Under the pieces are notes generated by a model that saw nothing but the letters and a program-made list of their open reading frames with translations, made no database searches and had not been told where the DNA came from. Source: Thermoflexus sp. (GTDB lineage: Bacteria; Chloroflexota; Anaerolineae; Thermoflexales; Thermoflexaceae). From it: a DNA stretch of 15,284 nt. The DNA lies in assembly GCA_017743605.1 (NCBI GenBank), contig JAGHYO010000028.1, positions 1-15,284 on the forward strand, written 5' to 3'. Position 1 is the stretch's first letter; each line of letters starts with the position of its first letter. The translations under genes and the position numbers were made by a program. Below are positions 1 to 6,403 of this stretch, piece after piece.

Positions 1-614
1 ATCTGCGCGCCTATCTGGAGGGGGCGTTGTTCTGGCTGGGGGCGGTGGCCCTGGCTTATGAAGAGGGATCGCTTCGGGCCTTCCGCCTGACCGCCCAGGG
101 GCGTCGCTGGATCCGGGGAGAAGTCCCTCCGGTGGAGGAGCCCGAGTCGCTTCCGGAGACCCGCTGGCTGGATGAGACGACGTGGTCGGTACGGCCAGGG
201 CCGACGGCAGCGCCGCTGCTCTGGCTTTCAGGTCGGATCGGCCGGCCGATGGGCTCTCCGTTCGTTTTCACCCTGGATGCGGAGCGCATCGCTATGGTGT
301 TCCAGGAGGGGTATCGCCCGGAGGAGATTCTCACGCGCTTTGAGGCCTGTGGCCTGCCGCCCACGGCTGCGTTGCGAAAGGCCCTGGAGCGGGTGTGGGA
401 CAGCATGCGGCGGGTCCAGGTGTTCGAGGGCGTCACCGTCCTGGAGGCGGAGGACCCGTGGACCCTGCAGGAGCTGCTCGTGGCCACCGGGCTGGGGTCA
501 GCCATCCGAGGCTGGATCGCTCCCCACATCGTGGTCATCGAGGAGGCTGCCCTTGAGGGCTTAATGAAAGAGCTCCGGGATCGGGGATACTTCCCGACGG
601 TGGTGGAGGGTTGA
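1..614 (+). CDS. Helicase-associated (XPB/Ssl2-like C-terminal) domain protein, 3' part only
   Basis: The reading frame is open from base 3 of the window (LRAYLEGALFWLGAVAL...) and ends with TGA at 612-614, so only the last 204 or so residues are visible and the true start lies outside. The segment beginning FVFTLDAERIAMVFQEGY, followed by PEEILTRFEACGLPPTAAL, has the pattern of the helicase-associated domain found in bacterial XPB/Rad25-related proteins: a short beta strand, a helix with (A/V)xxxGxxxEEIL, then a proline-led helix. The C-terminal IVVIEEAALEGLMKELRDRGYFP fits the end of that domain. No helicase motor motifs are visible, so the missing N-terminal part would have to carry them, or the protein is a stand-alone regulator of the same fold. 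It is followed after 12 bp by the first repeat cluster and converges on the minus-strand operon. The assignment is from remembered family pattern only and is moderately sure. Confidence 0.6.
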   Translation, partial: LRAYLEGALFWLGAVALAYEEGSLRAFRLTAQGRRWIRGEVPPVEEPESLPETRWLDETTWSVRPGPTAAPLLWLSGRIGRPMGSPFVFTLDAERIAMVFQEGYRPEEILTRFEACGLPPTAALRKALERVWDSMRRVQVFEGVTVLEAEDPWTLQELLVATGLGSAIRGWIAPHIVVIEEAALEGLMKELRDRGYFPTVVEG

Positions 615-626
615 TCCGCGGTTGTT

Positions 627-996
627 GCAGGAGGGGCTTTCGCCTCGAACCTCCATCTTCGATCCTGCAAGGTCGCGGCGAAAGCCGCAACATCGTCCTT
701 TGTAGGATGGGCTTTCGCCCTGAACCCTCCGTCTTCGAGATTCCCAAGCACCACGGATGAAGCTACCCCCCGCAGCCCGAACCTTCCGTCTTCGGTGGCG
801 CAAGGGTTCGCGGCTGAAGCCGCTCCTATAACATATCGTCCTTTTCGTTTTTGGTAGGAGGGGCTTTCGCCCCGAACCTCCGCCCTCGATGAGGCAAAGG
901 TCGCGGCTGAAGCCGCTCCTACAACAACGTTGTCCTTTGTAGGAGGGGCTTCCGCCCCGAACTCCCCCTTCGATCCCGCAGCTGGTCGCAGCGGAG
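627..996 (-). repeat. REP/REPIN-like composite repeat cluster 1 (four units, minus orientation)
   Basis: Four copies of a composite palindromic repeat fill the gap between two convergent genes. On the plus strand each unit starts with a tail arm of the type GTAGGAGGGGCTTTCGCCCC and ends with a head arm of the type GCGGCTGAAGCCGCTCCTAC. Each arm is a hairpin of its own (5-bp stem, 4-nt loop), and the outer GTAGGAG/CTCCTAC ends are also complementary. The units are about 627-688 (short, diverged), 701-830 (long, with an extra internal head-like arm near 750-775), 854-922 (short, near-perfect) and 939-996 (head arm decayed). The spacers all contain a form of AACATCGTCCTTT. The short unit at 854-922 is almost the exact reverse complement of the unit at 5546-5615, so this is the same family as cluster 2 in the opposite orientation. 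No transposase lies beside it. The location between convergent genes is usual for REP elements. Confidence 0.9.
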
Positions 997-1012
997 GTCA
1001 CCCTACTCTAAA

Positions 1013-1531
1013 TCAACGGACAGCTCGCACCCGTTCCGCCCGCTGATCCCAGGCGGCCTCCAGAGCCCGGAGGGATGGCTCCAGCCCCTGCACGGCCGAG
1101 GAGAGGTCGGCGCTGCCTTCCACGGCCTGCTCCAGGGCCTCCACGGCCTGGGGGAGCTCCTCGGCTCGTTCCAGGAGCTCGGCATCGAACCGGTAGAGGG
1201 CTTCCAGTTCCGCCTCCTCGATGCGGAGAGCGTCGAAGAAGCCGGCGTAGCCGTAGCTCGCCGTGCGGACGCGGTCGGCGAGGGTCTGGAGGCGACGGAC
1301 GAGGCGGTCCAGCTCCTCCGCCTGGGAAAGATCCCGGTCGGCCAGGCGGCGCTGGGCCCGGAGCAGCCGGTCGGCGGTCTCCCGAAGCCGCCGGCTAAGG
1401 GTCTCTCGGAGGAGACGGTCGGCGTCCCGTCGCAGCTCCTTCTCTTTGTACCCTGCGTAGCCCGGGAGAGCGCGCAGCCATCGCTCCAAGGCTGGCCGGT
1501 TCGCCTTCACCCGCTCGAGGATTTCATCCAT
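1013..1531 (-). CDS. Conserved hypothetical helical protein, 172 aa
   Basis: This is the last gene of the minus-strand operon. The ATG at 1531 is chosen over the longer open frame (which reaches 1657) because an AGGAGG ribosome-binding site sits directly upstream and because the extension would overlap the preceding gene with low-quality, proline-rich sequence. The protein is almost entirely charged helix: an N-terminal segment with the motif LPGYAGYKEKELRRDADRLL, a long Arg/Glu/Leu-rich stretch likely to form a coiled coil (about residues 35-90), a YGYAGFFDA turn near residue 100, then a second acidic helical region. There is no signal peptide or membrane segment, so it is probably cytoplasmic. 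The GYAGYKEKE and SYGYAG motifs look like those of uncharacterised Chloroflexota proteins, from memory. It starts 16 nt after the 69-aa membrane protein, so the two are probably co-translated and may be partners. The function is unknown. Confidence 0.8.
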   Translation of the reverse strand: MDEILERVKANRPALERWLRALPGYAGYKEKELRRDADRLLRETLSRRLRETADRLLRAQRRLADRDLSQAEELDRLVRRLQTLADRVRTASYGYAGFFDALRIEEAELEALYRFDAELLERAEELPQAVEALEQAVEGSADLSSAVQGLEPSLRALEAAWDQRAERVRAVR

Positions 1532-1547
1532 TGCCGCCTCCTGCGGC

Positions 1548-1757
1548 TTATGCCCTTCGCCCCTTGCCCTCCGCCAGCTCAACGATTTGACGGAGCAGGG
1601 TGACCAGGGTGACGGCGCTCTGGACCAGGGCGGCTGGGGAGGGGCGAGCGTCCCCACCGCGCTCCCGTCGGGCCTTCAGGTAAAGATAGGCGGCCAGCAT
1701 CCCGAAGAGCGCCCCGAGCAGGCCGCCGATGAGCAACCCCCATTGATCGCGGCGCAC
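1548..1757 (-). CDS. Small single-pass membrane protein, 69 aa
   Basis: The start is taken as the GTG at 1757, which has a GGGGAGG ribosome-binding site 7 nt upstream; there is no ATG nearby. An ATG at 1853 in the same frame would add 32 Gly/Ser/Pro-rich residues lying inside the upstream gene, and it is less likely. The protein has a short basic N-terminus (VRRDQW), one hydrophobic helix rich in Gly and Leu (about residues 7-27, GLLIGGLLGALFGMLAAYLY), a positively charged flank (KARRERGG), and an amphipathic C-terminal helix (LVQSAVTLVTLLRQIVELAEG). This recalls YtxH-like or other small glycine-zipper membrane proteins, but no family can be named with confidence. It lies between a larger membrane-anchored protein and a soluble helical protein in the same operon. 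The charge pattern predicts that the C-terminal half faces the cytoplasm. Confidence 0.7.
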   Translation of the reverse strand: MRRDQWGLLIGGLLGALFGMLAAYLYLKARRERGGDARPSPAALVQSAVTLVTLLRQIVELAEGKGRRA

Positions 1758-2185
1758 CGATGATCCTCCCCGTGAAGAGGGTCCTCCGTCGCCTCTATGA
1801 TAGCCCAGGTCGCCCTCTTCGGTTGAGGGATCCACGAACCCGTGGGAGGGCACTCCTCGTGGTCCACCTGTTGGAGCTCAATGCGGGGGACCCAGAGCCA
1901 GAACCAGACGTAGGTGCGCTGGCACAGGGTGCCCTCGAGGTTCCGGAAGGGGACGGTGCGAGAGAGCGCCAAGCCAGCGCCCTCCCGTTCCCGGATCAGC
2001 CACATACGATAACGATCGGATCCCAGCTGCCAGCGGAGATCCCCGCGGGCGGCCAAGGTCCCGATCAGGCAGATCCCACATCCCGCGCCTGCAACGGCCA
2101 GGGCCAGAAGCACGGAAAAGGCGGTCTCCATCCGTTGCCGCATGGCAGTCCTTCCGAGGCGTGTGGGGGAGTGGACATCTTTCAT
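1676..2185 (-). CDS. Membrane-anchored protein of unknown function, up to 169 aa
   Basis: The ATG at 2185 overlaps the stop of the phosphoesterase gene by 4 nt (ATGA), and GGAG lies just upstream, so the start looks sound and translation is probably coupled. After a basic N-terminus (MKDVHSPTRLGRTAMRQRM) comes one hydrophobic helix (about residues 22-45, FSVLLALAVAGAGCGICLIG). A soluble region of about 90 residues follows, with Trp- and Tyr-rich patches (RWQLGSDRYRMWLI and RTYVWFWLWVPRIEL). GC-rich third codon positions support real coding through about residue 115. The last 27 residues (CAAINGGCSSAACSGRSSGCWPPIFT region) read through the following 69-aa gene in another frame and look like non-native sequence. 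The natural end may therefore be earlier, with a frameshift or a lost stop, or the overlap may be genuine. No family is recognised. Confidence 0.6.
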   Translation of the reverse strand: MKDVHSPTRLGRTAMRQRMETAFSVLLALAVAGAGCGICLIGTLAARGDLRWQLGSDRYRMWLIREREGAGLALSRTVPFRNLEGTLCQRTYVWFWLWVPRIELQQVDHEECPPTGSWIPQPKRATWAIIEATEDPLHGEDHRCAAINGGCSSAACSGRSSGCWPPIFT

Positions 2186-3447
2186 GCTTCATCTCCCTGG
2201 AGATGGATCAGCACGAGCTCGGGAGGGCACATCAGGCGCATGCGGGGCATCCCCAGGCCCTCCATCCCCAATCCCCGGCTCACATACATTGTGGTTCCCC
2301 CACGCCGATACAGCCCCATCTCATAGCGCTTGCCATAGATGGAAGCCGTGACCAGCGCGCCGATCCCAGGGAGGCGGATTTGCCCGCCGTGGGTATGGCC
2401 ACACAGGTAAAGGTCGATCCCCATGGCGCTGGCCTCTGGGAAAAGATCCGGGGAGTGATAGAGCAGGATGGTGAATGCCTGAGGGGGAATTTGGCGCATC
2501 AGCTCCCGCAGGCGTCGGCCGTCTTCCTCGGGGTCGTGGGTGCAAGTGAGGCCGATCAGGCAGATCGGAGGGCCCCCGTGAGCCAGCTGGCCGAACCGGA
2601 CGATCTGATCGTCCAGCCGAGTGACGTGGGTGAAGCCGAACAGGATCCGCCGCACCACCTCTGGCGAGTCCACCAGCGGCGTGCCGGTCACCAAGTAAAC
2701 CCCCAATGGGGCCTGCAGGGCCTCCAGGAAGCGGCTGCACTGCGCCTGGGCGGCGGGATCGTGGACATAGCTTAGGTTGAGGAGATCGCCCGTGAAGACG
2801 ATGAGATCGGGATCCAGCTCCTCTGCCCAGTGGAGCACCTTCTGCTCCCGCCGCGTCAAGCGCTCTAGGTGGAGGTCGGTGAGGTGAAGGATGCGCAGCG
2901 GGGGCATCCCACGGAGCTTGGGGGAGGGGATGATCAGCTCTGTCAGGGTAAGGCGGAAGGGCTCCTGATACAGGGCGCTCAGCAGGTTGCCCGTGAAAGC
3001 CAGGTGGCCGATGAGGACCAGGCTGGCCGCCCAGGGGAAGGGATGCAGAGGGAGCAGGCCTATGCTTAGGAAGAGGCGGAACAGGCTGAAGGCCATGAAG
3101 GGCGGCTTGGGAGGGCCGAAGGAATAGCCCCGGCGAGGGAGGTTGATCAGCATCGCCGCGTCGCCCGCAGCGAAGGCCAGGAAGAGCCCGGCGGCCACCG
3201 CGCCGGCCATCAGGGAGCGATGGGCCCCCTCCCACGCCAGCCCCACCCCGCCGCCCAGGGCCAGCGTCCAGAGGCCCACCAGGCCCCACGGCAGGCGCTC
3301 CAGTCGGTTCATGAAAACCATAAACCGATGGAAAGGGCTCTCTTCGGTCCCGGGAAGGAACCGGCGGCGTCGGGTCGGGACCGGCACGGTCTCGCGGATC
3401 GGCGCGGGGGAGGGGATCCCCTCAGGGGTTTCGGATCCAGACCCCAA
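2182..3447 (-). CDS. Membrane-anchored calcineurin-like metallophosphoesterase with atypical active site
   Basis: Numbering is from a TTG at 3447 (421 aa), chosen because AAGGA lies 9 nt upstream; a GTG at 3474 (430 aa) has no such site, and another GTG is at 3387. High GC at third positions upstream of 3387 argues against the shortest form. Four hydrophobic segments (about residues 56-72, 78-100, 117-137 and 139-160) precede a catalytic domain with LHLTDLHL (D191, H193), VFTGDLLN (D221), LLYHSPD (H331) and CGHTHGGQ (350-356). These are the metal-binding motifs of the YkuE/YaeI-type phosphoesterase branch. The usual GNH[DE] motif is replaced by GTPLVD (255-260), which removes the metal-ligand Asn and the catalytic His. 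Activity may be altered or lost. Related enzymes act on phosphoesters at the membrane, including lipid A precursors in Gram-negatives; the substrate here is unknown. The gene overlaps the 3' end of pgeF and is followed by an ATGA overlap with the next gene. Confidence 0.85.
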   Translation of the reverse strand: MGSGSETPEGIPSPAPIRETVPVPTRRRRFLPGTEESPFHRFMVFMNRLERLPWGLVGLWTLALGGGVGLAWEGAHRSLMAGAVAAGLFLAFAAGDAAMLINLPRRGYSFGPPKPPFMAFSLFRLFLSIGLLPLHPFPWAASLVLIGHLAFTGNLLSALYQEPFRLTLTELIIPSPKLRGMPPLRILHLTDLHLERLTRREQKVLHWAEELDPDLIVFTGDLLNLSYVHDPAAQAQCSRFLEALQAPLGVYLVTGTPLVDSPEVVRRILFGFTHVTRLDDQIVRFGQLAHGGPPICLIGLTCTHDPEEDGRRLRELMRQIPPQAFTILLYHSPDLFPEASAMGIDLYLCGHTHGGQIRLPGIGALVTASIYGKRYEMGLYRRGGTTMYVSRGLGMEGLGMPRMRLMCPPELVLIHLQGDEA

Positions 3448-4204
3448 AGCGTCCCGTCCTTCCGTGCTCCGCACGGTGGGAGAACCAGAGCCCAGTGTGG
3501 CACGCGGTGCAGATCCCGGCGGTGATTACGGCGGGCACGCCCAGGCGGCGCAGGTGGAGACGGACCGCCTCCGGGAGATCCAAGTGCCAGGCGCCGTTCC
3601 GGCGGCGCATCGGGAGGGCGGGGCCCAGCTGGGCGCTGAGGGCCTCGATGACCTCAGGGCCGACGGCATAGCAACAGCCCCCAATGCCGGGACCCATGGC
3701 GGCGTGGAGCGCCGAAGGCCCGCGGCCCAGATGCCGCTCGAAAGCCTCCAAGGCGGACTCCAGGATGCCGGCTGCAAGGCCCCGCCAGCCCACATGCACC
3801 AAGCCCACCGCCGGCAGGCCGGGATCGGCAAGCAGAACAGGGATGCAGTCGGCGAACCGCATGAACAGGGAGAGACCTCGCTCCGCTGTGATCAGCCCGT
3901 CCACGCCCTCAAGGGCCGCTCCGCCGTGCCGGGCGTCCACGACGAGGACCCGGTTCCCGTGGACCAGCCGGGTGGTGACGGTCTCTTCAGGGCGCAGGCC
4001 GGCCGCGGCGAAGGCTCGTCTGAGGTTCTCCGCCACGGCGGCAGGATCATCGCCCACCGCGCTGCTCAGGTTCAAAGCGGCGAAGGGGGGCGCGCTGACC
4101 CCGCCGTGGCGCGTCAGGAAGCCATGGGGGATCTTCCCCCACGGGGGATCTGCAAACCGATAGAAGAGGATCGATCCGTTGCGGATCGCTTCCCAGCGCG
4201 TCAT
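3422..4204 (-). CDS. pgeF: Peptidoglycan editing factor PgeF (YfiH/DUF152 family)
   Basis: This 260-aa protein has full family length and every family motif in order: TRLVHGNRV (H82), DGLITAERGL, RFADCIPVLL (C120), LVHVGWRGLAAGI (H137), MGPGIGGCCYAVG and FSHRAEHGRTGRFG near the C-terminus. H82, C120 and H137 correspond to the zinc-binding His-Cys-His of the family. Members were once called laccases or polyphenol oxidases. E. coli YfiH is reported to remove wrongly incorporated L-Ser from UDP-MurNAc-L-Ser, and other members act on purine nucleosides. The editing role would fit the neighbouring dcw operon, which makes the same precursors. The ATG at 4204 overlaps the stop of the dehydrogenase gene by 4 nt (ATGA), so translation is probably coupled. 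It ends at a TGA inside the 5' part of the phosphoesterase gene. The family call is firm; the substrate is inferred. Confidence 0.93.
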   Translation of the reverse strand: MTRWEAIRNGSILFYRFADPPWGKIPHGFLTRHGGVSAPPFAALNLSSAVGDDPAAVAENLRRAFAAAGLRPEETVTTRLVHGNRVLVVDARHGGAALEGVDGLITAERGLSLFMRFADCIPVLLADPGLPAVGLVHVGWRGLAAGILESALEAFERHLGRGPSALHAAMGPGIGGCCYAVGPEVIEALSAQLGPALPMRRRNGAWHLDLPEAVRLHLRRLGVPAVITAGICTACHTGLWFSHRAEHGRTGRFGVWIRNP

Positions 4205-5160
4205 AGGGGGATTTCCAGCAGGACTTTCAGCGCCCCCTTGCGGGCGGCGTGCTCGAAGGCCCGGTCCGCCTCCTGCAGGGGGTAGCGGGCGTGGATCAGC
4301 GGCTGGACGTCCACCAACCCCTGGCGCAGGAGCCGGAGGGCCGGCTCGAAAGGCCCGCAGCGGGATCCGATCACCGTCACCTCATCCACGGCGACCATGG
4401 TGAGGTTGGCTTCGACAGTGCCGTGATAGGTGCTCTTCAGCACCAGGGCCCCCCGGGGGCGCACCCAGCGGCGGGCCAGGTGAAAGCCTTCGGGGGAGCC
4501 GGTGCATTCCACCACCACATCGGCGGACAGGTCGCCGACGTCCTCCACGTGGGCCACCGGGATCCCCCGCCGAGCCAGCAGCGCCAGCTTGTTCGGGTTC
4601 CGGCCCACGACGAGCAGGTCACAGCCGGTGAGCTGCATAACTTGAGCGACGAGGCTGCCCAGCTTGCCGTCGCCCAGCACCACCGCTCGATCCGTGGGGC
4701 GGATGTGGGTCTGCTCAAGGATCTCCAAGGCGGCGGCCAGGGGCTCGACGAACACGGCGGCCTCATCTGGGATCTCGGGGGGCACCTCGTGCAGGTTCAC
4801 CACGGGCAGGAGGAGATACTCCGCGAAGGCGCCATCCCGCCCGGAGATGCCTAAGGTCGTCCGGTTCGGACAATGGGTGGGCCGTCCGGCGCGGCACGTA
4901 GGGCAGACGCGACAGGCGGCGTTGATCTCGCCCACCACCCGCTTCCCCACCCACTCCGGATGATCCGGGGCCTCTTCGACGACGCCGACGAACTCGTGGC
5001 CGGGCACGCCGCGGAAATCCAGATAGCCCCGCATTAGCTCTAAGTCGGTGTTGCAGATGCCGGCTAGCTTCACCCGGACCCGTGCCTCACCGGGTGGCGG
5101 AGAGGGGATCGGGTAGTCCTGTCGGATCTCCAGGCCGCGGTTCAGGTAGACCGCCCACAT
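4201..5160 (-). CDS. Zinc-dependent MDR (alcohol dehydrogenase-like) oxidoreductase
   Basis: This is the first gene of the minus-strand operon, 319 aa, somewhat short for the medium-chain dehydrogenase family. The GroES-like N-terminal domain carries the catalytic-zinc residues C36 (GICNTDLE), H55-E56 (PGHEFVG) and E139 (VEPLAAALE). A structural-zinc lobe has four cysteines (83, 86, 89, 97; CRVCPTCRAGRPTHC). The Rossmann domain has VVLGDGKLGSL (about 161-170), where GDGKLG replaces the commoner GxGxxG. GRNPNK, 20 residues on, would follow the second beta strand, and its Arg may favour NADP(H), which is speculative. The pattern resembles the MDR subgroup whose members have GDGKLG and no assigned substrate. 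The ATG at 5160 has a strong GGGAGGAG site 7-8 nt upstream. No substrate can be deduced, and no link to peptidoglycan is visible other than the operon shared with pgeF. Confidence 0.88.
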   Translation of the reverse strand: MWAVYLNRGLEIRQDYPIPSPPPGEARVRVKLAGICNTDLELMRGYLDFRGVPGHEFVGVVEEAPDHPEWVGKRVVGEINAACRVCPTCRAGRPTHCPNRTTLGISGRDGAFAEYLLLPVVNLHEVPPEIPDEAAVFVEPLAAALEILEQTHIRPTDRAVVLGDGKLGSLVAQVMQLTGCDLLVVGRNPNKLALLARRGIPVAHVEDVGDLSADVVVECTGSPEGFHLARRWVRPRGALVLKSTYHGTVEANLTMVAVDEVTVIGSRCGPFEPALRLLRQGLVDVQPLIHARYPLQEADRAFEHAARKGALKVLLEIPL

Positions 5161-5228
5161 GAACGCTCCTCCCGCCCGGGGAAATGACCTCTGAGGCGTC
5201 CGCCGCCGGAAACCGCCCTCGGGCTTCT

Positions 5229-5248
5229 GATATTTTAATCAAAGTTGA
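5229..5248 (-). promoter_or_regulatory. Possible promoter of the minus-strand operon (weak)
   Basis: Read on the minus strand this is AACTTTGATTAAAATATCAG, the only AT-rich stretch within 250 bp of the dehydrogenase start. It contains TAAAAT-like and TTGATT-like hexamers but no pair at the usual 16-18 bp spacing. It is called a promoter region only because of position and base composition, about 70-90 nt upstream of the ATG at 5160. Confidence 0.25.
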
Positions 5249-5319
5249 CGCCGGCCGCTTTGCTTCGCTCTCTGCGCTATCCGGATCGGACAGAGCCTTC
5301 GACGCCGTCAGGCGCCGTT

Positions 5320-5352
5320 CCCTATCCGGGCCTTCGCCCCCTGCGGGTAGGG
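5320..5352. other. Perfect 9-bp-stem hairpin
   Basis: CCCTATCCG (5320-5328) can pair with CGGGTAGGG (5344-5352), counting one G-U pair on the plus-strand RNA, around a 15-nt loop. The loop contains GGCCTTCGCC, which could nest a smaller hairpin. No T-run follows on either strand, so it is not an intrinsic terminator. It could be a decayed member of the neighbouring repeat family, since CCTTCGCCCC resembles the tail arm, or a leader structure of the minus-strand operon. Confidence 0.4.
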
Positions 5353-5405
5353 CCGCCACGCATCTGGGCCCGAATCCGACCTCAGCGCCCCCGAGTATGT
5401 TTGTT

Positions 5406-6113
5406 GTAGGAGCAGCTTTCGCTGCGCCCTTTGCGTCATCGAGGGCGGGGGTTCGGGCTGTGGAGTGCGGCTTCATCCGTGGCCTCTAGGGATCTTGAAG
5501 GTGGGGGTTCAGAGCGAAAGCCTCTCTTACCAAAAACGATGCGTTGTAGGAGCGGCTTCAGCCGCGACCTTTGCCTCATCGAGGGCGGAGGTTCGGGGCT
5601 GAAGCCCCTCCTACCGAAAGGACGATGTGTCGTAGGAGCGGCTTCCGCCGCGAATCCTTACGCCATCGAAGACGGGAGGCTTGGGCTGTGGAGTGCGGCT
5701 TCATCCGTGGCCTTTTGGGATCTTGAGGGCGGGAGTTCAGGGCGAAAGCCCCTCCCACCGAACGAACGATGTGTTGTAAGAGCGGCTTCAGCCGCGACCT
5801 TTGCGTCACCAAAGATGGAAGGTTTTGGCTGTGGAAGGGCGGCTTCATTCGTGGTCTTCTGGGATCTCGAAGAAAGAGGTTCGGGGCGAAAGCCCCTCCT
5901 ACCGAAAGAACGACGTGTTGTAGGAGCGGCTTCAGCCGCGAACCCTTGCATCATCGAGGGCGAAGGTTTTAGCTGTGGGAGGTGTCTTCATCCGCGGCCT
6001 TTTGGGATCTTGAAGGCAGAGGTTCAGGGCGGAAGCCCCTCCCACAAAGACCGATGTTGTTGGAGGAACGGCTTCAGCCGCGATCTTTGCGTCATCAAGG
6101 GCCGAGGTTCGGA
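5406..6113 (+). repeat. REP/REPIN-like composite repeat cluster 2 (six units, plus orientation)
   Basis: Six head-to-tail units are seen: 5406-5531, 5546-5615, 5632-5759, 5776-5903, 5920-6045 and 6059-6113 (truncated). Full units begin with a head hairpin (GTAGGAGCGGCTTCAGCCGC) and end with a tail hairpin (GGGGCGAAAGCCCCTCCTAC), so the ends form imperfect terminal inverted repeats. The 126-128 bp units contain a second, diverged head (GTGGAGTGCGGCTTCATCC) after a GAGGGCGGAGGTTC linker, followed by a second linker ending GAAGGCGGAGGTTC. The 70-bp unit has one head only. Units are joined by a 13-16 bp spacer close to GAAAGAACGATGTGTT. Start-to-start distances are 140, 86, 144, 144 and 139 bp. 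Paired changes keep the stems, for example GCAGC/GCTGC in the first unit against GCGGC/GCCGC elsewhere. The cluster lies between divergent operons, a less usual place for REP elements. No RAYT-type transposase is in the window. Confidence 0.92.
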
Positions 6114-6363
6114 ACTCTGTGCGCCCGTGGGTGAGATAGGACCTCCGGTGCCGGCAGGGTTCATTCCACATCCGTTTTCTCGCTTCCGATCGGAGGGGCT
6201 GTCCGCTAATCTCGGCAAGAATACATGAATGCGACCTTGAAGTCCCCAAGCACACCCCCACTCATGGATGGCTCTCTCGCCCCTTCCTCGACGCCGGGCA
6301 AGCTCCGGGCGGTCCTACATATCCCAGATAACCCAAACGCCCCGTTAAGGTTTCCCAAATCCC
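6114..6363. other. Non-coding region upstream of the dcw promoter
   Basis: No gene, tRNA or clear repeat is seen in this 250-bp stretch. A long open frame beginning at 6225 on the plus strand continues through mraZ in the wrong frame and is a shadow. The sequence is less GC-rich than the genes and is probably ordinary upstream DNA of the dcw operon, separating the promoter from repeat cluster 2. Confidence 0.55.
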
Positions 6364-6391
6364 TTGTGCAGGTGGGGCGGATTCATATAAT
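6364..6391 (+). promoter_or_regulatory. Sigma-70-type promoter of the dcw operon
   Basis: TTGTGC (6364-6369) and a perfect TATAAT (6386-6391) are separated by 16 bp. Transcription would start near 6398, giving a leader of about 95 nt before the mraZ ATG at 6493. A second TATAGT at 6398-6403 could act as an alternative -10. The position directly upstream of the MraZ boxes supports the call. Confidence 0.75.
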
Positions 6392-6403
6392 GGATGGTAT
6401 AGT

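Larger units (their letters stand above)
5161..5405. other. Leader of the minus-strand operon, non-coding
   Basis: No gene is credible here. On the minus strand this is the upstream region of the dehydrogenase operon. It contains one AT-rich island in otherwise GC-rich sequence (5229-5248) and a 9-bp-stem hairpin at 5320-5352. The open frame at 5184-5489 on the plus strand has no ribosome-binding site and runs into the repeat cluster, so it is not called. Confidence 0.6.

Noticed and set aside
809..850. Intrinsic terminator for the upstream gene (hairpin followed by T-rich CCTTTTCGTTTTTGG)
   Set aside because: The T-rich part is about 20 nt away from the hairpin, interrupted, and belongs to a diverged repeat spacer; the other spacers are not T-rich.
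561..1001. 146-codon open frame on the minus strand through repeat cluster 1
   Set aside because: It is a translation of the same repeats and runs antisense into the end of the helicase-like gene; it has no ribosome-binding site and no non-repeat core.
3143..4285. 380-codon plus-strand open frame antisense to the phosphoesterase and pgeF genes
   Set aside because: It is a GC-rich shadow; the minus-strand frames have clear family motifs and coupled starts.
5406..6113. CRISPR array
   Set aside because: The repeats are long composite palindromes of varying length, the spacers are only 13-16 bp and nearly identical, and there are no cas genes.
5431..6228. 265-codon open frame on the plus strand through repeat cluster 2, with recurring RSGFSRD and VGAASAAN peptides
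   Set aside because: The periodic peptides simply translate the repeat, the frame changes between copies because the 86-bp step is not a multiple of three, similar open frames exist on the other strand, and there is no ribosome-binding site.
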